Source: WS-9 sp036274595
GTDB taxonomy: Bacteria > Eisenbacteria > RBG-16-71-46 > SZUA-252
Direction: 5' to 3'
Assembly: GCA_036274595.1 (NCBI GenBank)
Contig: DASUFL010000054.1
Span: 1 to 7,406, forward strand
DNA: 7,406 nucleotides
Each line of letters begins with the position of its first letter. Positions within the stretch are counted from its first letter, which is position 1. Position numbers and translations under genes: made by a program. This document shows, piece by piece, positions 1 to 4,672 of this stretch. Under the pieces are notes generated by a model that ran no database searches, was not told where the DNA came from, and saw only the letters and a list, made by a program, of their open reading frames with translations.

Positions 1-3
1 TGA

Positions 4-85
4 GGGTCCGGGACTTTCGCGCCCGGCGCCAACCAAATCAGTGTAGGGGTGCGATAGCGAGCGCCGGACGTGCTGTTCCGGACCC
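4..85. repeat. Nested inverted repeat downstream of the ccm operon
   Basis: GGGTCCGGGAC (4-14) pairs with GTTCCGGACCC (75-85): eight perfect base pairs at the base, then one G-T and two more pairs. Inside it CCGGCGC (23-29) pairs perfectly with GCGCCGG (61-67). The two stems are separated by a nearly symmetric internal loop (8 and 7 nt) and close on a less GC-rich loop (30-60). RNA from either strand could fold into this long hairpin. It lies just past the last operon gene, where a transcription end is expected, but no U-tract follows the outer stem on either strand. It may be a Rho-type or processing structure, or chance in GC-rich DNA. Confidence 0.4.
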
Positions 86-124
86 CCACACCGTCCCCGC
101 GCCGGCCAAGTCGCCCGACGAGCT

Positions 125-460
125 CTAGTACCTCGGCACCGTCGGGTCGATCAGCTCCGACCAGGCCTCGATCCCGCCCGTCAAGCTCCGCACCTTGCGG
201 AATCCGTGCTCCCAGAGGAGCAGGCAGCCGTCGATGCTCCGGTCGCCGTGGTGGCAGTAGACGATGATCTCGCTCCTGGGATCCAGCTCCCCGGTCCTCG
301 CCGCCAGCTCGTCCAGGGGGATGTGGATCGCGCCTTCGAGATGCGCGTGCTCCCACTCCCAGTCGTCCCGCACGTCGAGGAGGATGGGGTCCTCCCCCGT
401 GTCGATCATCTCGTGCACCAGCTCCGGCGAGATCTCGAATTCCAGGAAGTGATCCCGCAC
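125..460 (-). CDS. Single-domain rhodanese-like sulfurtransferase
   Basis: Rhodaneses carry sulfane sulfur as a cysteine persulfide. From the GTG start the product is 111 residues, essentially one domain, with no signal peptide or membrane span, so it is cytoplasmic. It begins near FEISPELVHEMI, has the CH2A-type ILLDVRDDWEWEHAHLEGAIHIPL (27-50), and then the active loop YCHHGDRS with Cys69 (Cys71 counted from the TTG at 466). The loop C-HHGDR is the six-residue kind that favours sulfur over phosphate or arsenate substrates. LLLWEHGFRKVRSLTGGIEAW follows, the conserved end of the fold. The gene starts 10 nt after ccmD and is the last of the ccm operon. A role in thiol or sulfur supply during cytochrome maturation is suggested by position only; such small rhodaneses also occur widely as general sulfur carriers. 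Confidence 0.9.
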   Translation of the reverse strand: MRDHFLEFEISPELVHEMIDTGEDPILLDVRDDWEWEHAHLEGAIHIPLDELAARTGELDPRSEIIVYCHHGDRSIDGCLLLWEHGFRKVRSLTGGIEAWSELIDPTVPRY

Positions 461-466
461 GGGCAA

Positions 467-473
467 TCCCTCA
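467..473 (-). promoter_or_regulatory. Ribosome binding site of the rhodanese gene, overlapping the ccmD stop
   Basis: On the minus strand TGAGGGA combines the ccmD stop codon with a GAGG-type Shine-Dalgarno core. It touches the TTG at 466 directly, which is too close for initiation, but stands 6 nt from the GTG at 460-458. That spacing is why the GTG is taken as the rhodanese start. Confidence 0.55.
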
Positions 474-572
474 GCGGCGATCGTGCGCGGCTCGGAGCCG
501 CCGCCCGAGCGCGAGCAAGTAGATGAGCCAGAGGAGAAGACTCAAAGCGTAGGCGATGATGGCGTAGGTCAT
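471..572 (-). CDS. ccmD: Small membrane protein CcmD
   Basis: This is a 33-residue protein of the CcmD type: one transmembrane helix (about 3-22, YAIIAYALSLLLWLIYLLAL) followed by a short basic tail (GRRLRAAHDRR). CcmD stabilises the CcmABC-CcmE complex and is needed to release haem-loaded CcmE. Family members are poorly conserved in sequence and usually about 40-70 residues, so this is a short form. The call rests on topology, size, and position directly after ccmC. The ATG (572-570) overlaps the ccmC stop as ATGA, and its own TGA (473-471) forms part of the Shine-Dalgarno of the following rhodanese gene. Such genes are easily missed in automated annotation. Confidence 0.85.
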   Translation of the reverse strand: MTYAIIAYALSLLLWLIYLLALGRRLRAAHDRR

Positions 573-1273
573 CGAACGCGAGCCTCCAGCAAAGCCGAAT
601 CGGCCGTGGCGTGCGCCTCGCGCGCCCTGGCCTCGCGGGCCCACTCGAGCCTGAGCCTCCGCTCGAACGCGGCCACGTACACGACGAACCAGGCGAGCAT
701 TCCGAACAACAGCACCTGGCGCATGTCGGGTGCCATCGTGACGTTCTTCGGATGGAGCGCGCCGCGCCACCATTCGACCGACTTCCAGACGATCGGCAGA
801 TTCGCGAAGAAGACGATCCCCATGATCGCCGAAATCGTGCGCTTCGACGCCGACTTGAGCGAGCTTCGAATGATCTGGTAGCCGGCGTAGAGGATCCAGA
901 GGATGAGGAACGTCGTGAGCCTCGGCTCCCAGGTCCACCACGTGTTCCAGGCCGAGCGCGCCCAGAGCGGCCCCGTGATCATGACGACCGACGCGAACAC
1001 CAGCCCGACCTCGCACGAGGCCGCGCCGATCGCGTCCCAGATCCACTGCTTGGTCGAGAGATAGGCGATCCCGGCCGCGAACGTCACGCCGAAGGCGAGC
1101 AGCGTGACGATGGCGCTCGGGACGTGGATGTAGACGATCTTCTGGACCGGCCCCATGATCCGCTCGATCGGGGCGCGCGCGACCATCCACAAGGACGCCA
1201 CGACCAGCGCGGCCGCCAGGATCCAGACCCAGCGCGCGCCGTTACGCCACCAGAGCGGCACGTCTCGCGTCAT
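569..1273 (-). CDS. ccmC: Haem-handling membrane protein CcmC
   Basis: CcmC presents haem to CcmE on the periplasmic side of the membrane using a WWD domain flanked by two histidines. The 234-residue product has six predicted helices. His50 (VYIHVPSA) and His174 (LHPK) are the expected axial ligands, with spacing matching E. coli CcmC. The WWD motif is WNTWWTWEPRLT (109-120, 949-914); the usual Asp is Glu116, a conservative change. The C-terminus is an extended charged helix (204-234), longer and more Arg/Ala-rich than needed for the core, and probably cytoplasmic. The ATG at 1273 overlaps the ccmB stop (ATGA) and has AGGAGG 8 nt upstream, so it is preferred over an in-frame extension reaching 1513, which lies inside ccmB and is not hydrophobic. 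The stop overlaps the ccmD start. Confidence 0.96.
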   Translation of the reverse strand: MTRDVPLWWRNGARWVWILAAALVVASLWMVARAPIERIMGPVQKIVYIHVPSAIVTLLAFGVTFAAGIAYLSTKQWIWDAIGAASCEVGLVFASVVMITGPLWARSAWNTWWTWEPRLTTFLILWILYAGYQIIRSSLKSASKRTISAIMGIVFFANLPIVWKSVEWWRGALHPKNVTMAPDMRQVLLFGMLAWFVVYVAAFERRLRLEWAREARAREAHATADSALLEARVR

Positions 1274-1941
1274 TCCCCCGCCTCCTGAACCGCTTCGTAG
1301 AGCCACGCCGCGAGGGCGAGCCCCAGCACGTCCATCACCGCCATCACCTTGAGCCAGTCCTTCACCTCGGCCACCGGCACTCCTCCCCAGTAGGCGTGCG
1401 TCAGCTTCACCGCGCCGATCCAGAGGGGAACCAGGGAAGGAAACAGGAGAACCGAGAGGAGGAGCTCCCGGGCCTGAAGTCCCCGGGCCAGGGCGGCGAA
1501 CAGCGTTCCCCACGCACTATATCCGATGAGCGCGAGGGCGGCAACGCCGAGCACCCCGGGAAGCGCCTGGAGCGTCCCGACGTCGAAGAAGATCGCCGTG
1601 AGCGGAAGGAGGAGGATGAAGACCGCGGCCAAGAGCGCGAAGTTGGCGAGCGTTTTCCCCAGGTAGAGCGAGAACGCATCGGCGCCGCTCAGCCGGAGCG
1701 CGTCCCCCGCCCCCGATTCCCCCTCCAGCTCGAGCGAGCGCGTGAGCCCGAGCACCCCCGCGAAGAAGAGCGCGGCCCAGACCGTCGCGGCCGCGAGCCT
1801 CGGGGGCTCGGTGAAGACCGGGCCGAAGGCGACGCTCAGGATGAGAACGAGCGACGCGCTGAAGAGTCCGAGCGTCGCGAGGAATCGGGCGTCCCGCACG
1901 AAGAGGCGGAGGTCCTTCTTCATCACGAGGAGGAACGTCAC
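1270..1941 (-). CDS. ccmB: Haem-exporter ABC transporter permease CcmB
   Basis: CcmB is the membrane subunit that pairs with CcmA in the CcmABCD haem-handling complex. The 223-residue product has six predicted transmembrane helices (about 20-40, 50-67, 99-119, 127-151, 159-181, 198-216). It shows the family pattern: an N-terminal RDARFL segment, the cytoplasmic loop LTRSLELEGESGAGDALRLS (66-85), SLYLGKTLANF (91-101), and the REL..SVLLFPSLVPLWIGAV stretch (158-178) with its conserved prolines. Length is close to E. coli CcmB (220). The start is GTG at 1941, overlapping the ccmA stop (GTGA), with GGAGG a few bases upstream; an ATG six codons later (1923) is an alternative. Its stop overlaps the ccmC ATG, and its last codons encode the ccmC Shine-Dalgarno AGGAGG. 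Confidence 0.95.
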   Translation of the reverse strand: MTFLLVMKKDLRLFVRDARFLATLGLFSASLVLILSVAFGPVFTEPPRLAAATVWAALFFAGVLGLTRSLELEGESGAGDALRLSGADAFSLYLGKTLANFALLAAVFILLLPLTAIFFDVGTLQALPGVLGVAALALIGYSAWGTLFAALARGLQARELLLSVLLFPSLVPLWIGAVKLTHAYWGGVPVAEVKDWLKVMAVMDVLGLALAAWLYEAVQEAGE

Positions 1942-2576
1942 GCGTCCTCCACGCGGCCGTTCCTGAGCCGCACCGCGCGCGTGATCACGCCGCCGCCGCG
2001 CTCCTTGTCGTGCGCGATCAGGAGCGCCGTCCGCCCCTGCTTCCGGATCTCGGCGAGCACCTGGTTCACGACGAGGATGCCCGCGTCGTCCAGCCCCGCG
2101 TAGGGCTCGTCCAGGATCAGGAGCTGCGGGTCGAGGAGGAGCGCGCGGCAGAGGACAACCCGCTGGAGCATCCCGCGCGAGAAGTGGGCGAGCGGCCGGT
2201 GGGCCGCCTGCTCGAGCCCGAAGCGCTCGAGGAGCGCGAGCGCGCGGCGGCGGCCGTCGCGAGCGCCCGCGAGGCGCGCGAAGAACTCGAGGTTCTCGAC
2301 CGGAGTGAGCGAGAGATAGAGGAGCGGGGCGTGGCTCGCGAAGCCGATCAGACGGCGCGTTTGCGAGCGGCGCTCGGAGAGCGGAACGTCGTCGACGAGG
2401 ACCTCGCCTTCGTCCGGCGGAAGAAGCGTCCCGAGAATCCGCGCGAGCGTCGTCTTCCCCGATCCGTTGGGTCCCGCGACATGCACGACCTGCCCCGGCT
2501 CGAGCGTGAGCGAGGCCCTGGACAGGACGGGCCGGTCGTCGAAGCGCTTCGTGACGGCCTCGGCCCTCAGGATCAA
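1938..2576 (-). CDS. ccmA: Haem-exporter ABC transporter ATP-binding protein CcmA
   Basis: CcmA is the cytoplasmic ATPase of CcmABCD. ATP hydrolysis releases haem-loaded CcmE from CcmC rather than simply pumping haem. The 212-residue product carries a complete nucleotide-binding domain: Walker A GPNGSGKT (35-42), a Q-loop region in which SHAPLLY (81-87) holds His82 where many ABC proteins have Gln (a His there is usual for CcmA), the signature HFSRGMLQRV (131-140) in its CcmA-typical SRGM form, Walker B LLILDEP (152-158), the D-loop GLD and the switch His189 (LIAHD). Length matches the family (~205-215). The start is TTG (2576-2574), 4 nt after the preceding stop; I see no Shine-Dalgarno and no in-frame ATG nearby, so initiation probably relies on coupling and the start is slightly uncertain. 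The stop overlaps the ccmB GTG as GTGA. Confidence 0.96.
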   Translation of the reverse strand: MILRAEAVTKRFDDRPVLSRASLTLEPGQVVHVAGPNGSGKTTLARILGTLLPPDEGEVLVDDVPLSERRSQTRRLIGFASHAPLLYLSLTPVENLEFFARLAGARDGRRRALALLERFGLEQAAHRPLAHFSRGMLQRVVLCRALLLDPQLLILDEPYAGLDDAGILVVNQVLAEIRKQGRTALLIAHDKERGGGVITRAVRLRNGRVEDA

Positions 2577-2580
2577 GGCG

Positions 2581-3774
2581 TCAGCGTGAGGTCGGGGTGC
2601 GGTCCGAGAGGATCGTCTCGAGGCGGCGCTTCAGATTCCCCCGGACGAGATCGTGGCTTTCGCGCGTGAACTCGCCATGCTCGAGGCCCTTGTCGAGTGC
2701 TTCGATGAGGTAGAGGTAGACCGTGTGCAGATCGTCGTCGCCATTCGAATCCGGCGCGAGCGTGGCGACCTTGGGAGCGGCCACGGCCGCGCGCACGTCG
2801 CGCGGCTCGGGCGCGGTGGTGGGCGCGGGCGCATCCTTCCTCCGCCCGCGGCGGGACGCGAAGATCAGCACAAGGACGATCACGAACGGCGCCACGAGCC
2901 AGGGATAGAGCTTCGGATTGGACCAGAAGCCCGCGCCATGGACGCGCATCGTGAGCTCGGATCCGACCGGGAGGTTCTTCGCCTGATAGATTTCGAACTT
3001 CTTGCCGCCCTGGTCGCGCGAGCCGGTGTAGGTGAGCGAGCTCCCCTCCACCTTGAGATCGGGGTCGTTGATCAGGATGTCGACGCTCTCGGTCGGGAAG
3101 TAGATGCGGTGCGAGAGGTCCATGCGGCCGGAGAGCGGGATCTCGTAGCTGAAGCTGAACGGACGCTGCCCCGGCGGGATGGGACGATGGCTCGCGAGGT
3201 CGCGCCCCTGCACCACGACGGAGCCCTCGTCGCCGCCCATGCCCGGCTCGAACTTCTTCACCGAAGCCGGCAGTCCGAGCCTCACGCCCACGTTCTCCGC
3301 GTGATTCAGCCCCGTGCCTAAGTAGGCGGTCGAGCCGTCGTTCTGGAAGACCAGGATCTCGGTGACGTGGAGGTGGTCCTCGGCGCGCTCCACGAGGATG
3401 TGATGGTTGGTCACCCGGACGGAGGCCATGTCGCGCCCGACCTCGAAGATCTGGATGTCCTTGGCGCCGGTGTCGCCCGTGAATTCGACGGGCCCTTCCG
3501 TGTAGAACGCGCCTTCGTACTCGGTCGAGAGGAAGTAGGAGGTCGAGGGATCCTGAGCGATCCCCGTGAAACGGAAGGTCCCGTCCCGGCCCGAGGCGAC
3601 CGTCTGCCCGGGCAGCTCCTGCTCGTTGCGCACCGGATGGAGCGAGACCGGAACGCCGGAGGCCGGCGTCCGCTCCACGCCCTTCACCACGCGCCCCTGA
3701 ATGGTGGCGGCGCCCGCCGGCGCGGCGATCGCGAGGAGCGCGAGGAGCGCTCCCAGCGAGGCGGCGCGCTTCAT
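2581..3774 (-). CDS. Exported, membrane-anchored carboxypeptidase-regulatory-like (beta-sandwich) protein of the ccm operon
   Basis: Function is not established. The 397-residue product (ATG at 3774; an adjacent GTG at 3777 would add one residue) has a signal peptide (about 1-22, ending AGA). It continues with a carboxypeptidase-regulatory-like Greek-key domain (about 24-113: TIQGRVVKGVE, GVPVSLHPV, SGRDGTFRFTGI, YFLSTEYEGAFY). A second beta-rich periplasmic region follows (about 115-280: HHILVERAEDHLHVTEILVFQN and FSFSYEIPLSG). One transmembrane helix (about 290-307) leads to a basic stop-transfer (RRGRRK), an Ala/Pro-rich linker (315-345), and a charged cytoplasmic helical tail (350-389) resembling the upstream neighbour's hairpin. 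No peptidase residues are visible; 'carboxypeptidase' refers only to the fold. It touches its upstream neighbour (TGATG), and 4 nt separate it from ccmA, so co-translation is likely. I infer an apocytochrome-binding or assembly role at the site CcmI would occupy. The domain call is moderately sure; the role is speculative. Confidence 0.78.
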   Translation of the reverse strand: MKRAASLGALLALLAIAAPAGAATIQGRVVKGVERTPASGVPVSLHPVRNEQELPGQTVASGRDGTFRFTGIAQDPSTSYFLSTEYEGAFYTEGPVEFTGDTGAKDIQIFEVGRDMASVRVTNHHILVERAEDHLHVTEILVFQNDGSTAYLGTGLNHAENVGVRLGLPASVKKFEPGMGGDEGSVVVQGRDLASHRPIPPGQRPFSFSYEIPLSGRMDLSHRIYFPTESVDILINDPDLKVEGSSLTYTGSRDQGGKKFEIYQAKNLPVGSELTMRVHGAGFWSNPKLYPWLVAPFVIVLVLIFASRRGRRKDAPAPTTAPEPRDVRAAVAAPKVATLAPDSNGDDDLHTVYLYLIEALDKGLEHGEFTRESHDLVRGNLKRRLETILSDRTPTSR

Positions 3775-4157
3775 CACCGCGCGGCCCCCGCCCCTGGGCG
3801 GCGTGCGCGCTTGTACTCCTCGATCATCCGCTCCACGCGATCGCCTCCTTCGAGCACGACTGGGCGGCGCTGCCCCAGCGGCACGGTCTTCTCCTCTTCC
3901 GCGAGGAGCTGCACCACCTCCGCCATGATCTCCTCGCGGAGCCGCCCGTGATCGTCCGGAGAGATCTTGCCCGAATCCCGGTCGAAGTCCAGATCGAGGA
4001 GCTGGCCGTAGAGCCTCCCCTTCCGCTCGGCGATGGAACGGCGCTTCCCTTCCAGCTCGGGCTCGGCCCAGCTCCGCTCGCCCCGGCTCAGGACCAGCGG
4101 TGTGAGGATGAACGCGAGGACCGCGAGCGTGAGGAGAAGCTGTGCGGCGAGGATCAT
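3774..4157 (-). CDS. Short CcmI-N-terminal-like membrane protein
   Basis: The 127-residue product has one N-terminal transmembrane helix (about 2-24). The following basic residues (RGER, KRR) predict a cytoplasmic C-terminus. Residues 36-88 form a charged helical hairpin: LEGKRRSIAERKGRLYGQLL, then LDFDRDSGKISPDDHGRLR, then a helix to VVQLLAEEE. This resembles the cytoplasmic loop near the N-terminus of CcmI/CycH, where a helix, a turn (often 'D...GkLs.edy..lr') and a second helix follow the first membrane span. CcmI goes on to a second span and a periplasmic TPR domain that holds apocytochrome; both are missing here. The end (about 90-127) is basic and probably disordered, with another short helix (DRVERMIEEYKRARR). 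Its ATG overlaps the ccmH stop as ATGA, and its stop touches the next gene's start. The position in the ccm operon fits a CcmI-like scaffold. The family call is by resemblance only. Confidence 0.72.
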   Translation of the reverse strand: MILAAQLLLTLAVLAFILTPLVLSRGERSWAEPELEGKRRSIAERKGRLYGQLLDLDFDRDSGKISPDDHGRLREEIMAEVVQLLAEEEKTVPLGQRRPVVLEGGDRVERMIEEYKRARRPGAGAAR

Positions 4158-4672
4158 TCGCGGAGGCCGCGCAGCTCGGCTTCGGCGCGCGCCCTCAAGT
4201 CGGCGAGATCCTGCTCCGCCGTGGTCCTGGGAGGCTGCCCGGCGGGGGGGAGGCCGCCCGCTCCGGCCGGCTGGCGTCTTCCCACCCATCGCTTGAGCAC
4301 GAGCGCCGCGAAGACAAAGCCGACGCCCGTGGCGACGAACGGCAGGACCCAGACGAGCAGATTGAACCCCTGCGCCTTGGGCGCCCCGCGGATCACCTCG
4401 CCATACTTCGAGACGAGCGACGCCGTGATCTCGTCCTTGGTCTTCCCTTTCTTCAGCTCGTCGGTGACGAAGCCTTGCATCGACTTGCCTGTCTCGCACG
4501 TGCAGCCGCTCAGGATCTCGCCGCACGAGCAGGGACAGATGAGCTGGCTCGTGATGGCGCGCGCCGGATCCTTCCGGCCGGCCGCGGATTCCGTGGCGTG
4601 CGCCGGAACGACGATGGCGGCGAGGAGGCTGGCTACGAGCGCGAGGGTGGCGAGGGCCGGGCGGTGAATCAT
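4154..4672 (-). CDS. ccmH: CcmH/CycL-family cytochrome c maturation protein with a cysteine-rich CxCxC motif
   Basis: CcmH proteins face the periplasm, reduce or hold the CXXCH thiols of apocytochrome c, and partner CcmF. The 172-residue product has an N-terminal hydrophobic segment (about 5-23) with a possible signal-peptidase site after AHA (24-26), the Cys-rich three-helix domain (about 36-95), a second transmembrane helix (about 104-127), and a charged cytoplasmic tail with a heptad-like end (152-172). Family hallmarks are LICPCSCGEILSG followed by QGFVTDELKKGKTKDEI and VSKYGEVIRGAPK, the last matching the conserved 'YGexvl..P' stretch. The usual LRCPxC motif (CxxC) is absent; instead Cys46, 48, 50, 57 and 59 form CxCxC-x6-CxC (4537-4496). 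The start ATG overlaps the ccmF stop as ATGA; there is no strong Shine-Dalgarno, so coupling is likely. Family is secure; the chemistry of the variant motif is uncertain. Confidence 0.92.
   Translation of the reverse strand: MIHRPALATLALVASLLAAIVVPAHATESAAGRKDPARAITSQLICPCSCGEILSGCTCETGKSMQGFVTDELKKGKTKDEITASLVSKYGEVIRGAPKAQGFNLLVWVLPFVATGVGFVFAALVLKRWVGRRQPAGAGGLPPAGQPPRTTAEQDLADLRARAEAELRGLRE

Noticed and set aside
1..40. Weak resemblance on the minus strand to the start of RNase P RNA (GAAAGTCC..GG) and, near 75-85, to the SRP RNA tip (GGTCCGGAA)
   Set aside because: Only short matches. The flanking conserved helices and the GGAAG/AGCAGCC context are missing, so neither RNA can be supported.
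4..88. Possible tRNA suggested by the seven-base complementary ends GGGTCCG/CGGACCC
   Set aside because: There is no T-loop (TTCRA), D-arm or anticodon arm at the right distances on either strand.
70..267. Short plus-strand open frame over the window start and the rhodanese end
   Set aside because: It is a Ser/Arg/Pro-rich low-complexity translation without a ribosome site, antisense to the rhodanese gene.
573..1190. Upstream extension of the ccmD frame
   Set aside because: It is an Arg-rich shadow of ccmC. Real similarity and hydrophobicity begin at the ATG at 572, which overlaps the ccmC stop.
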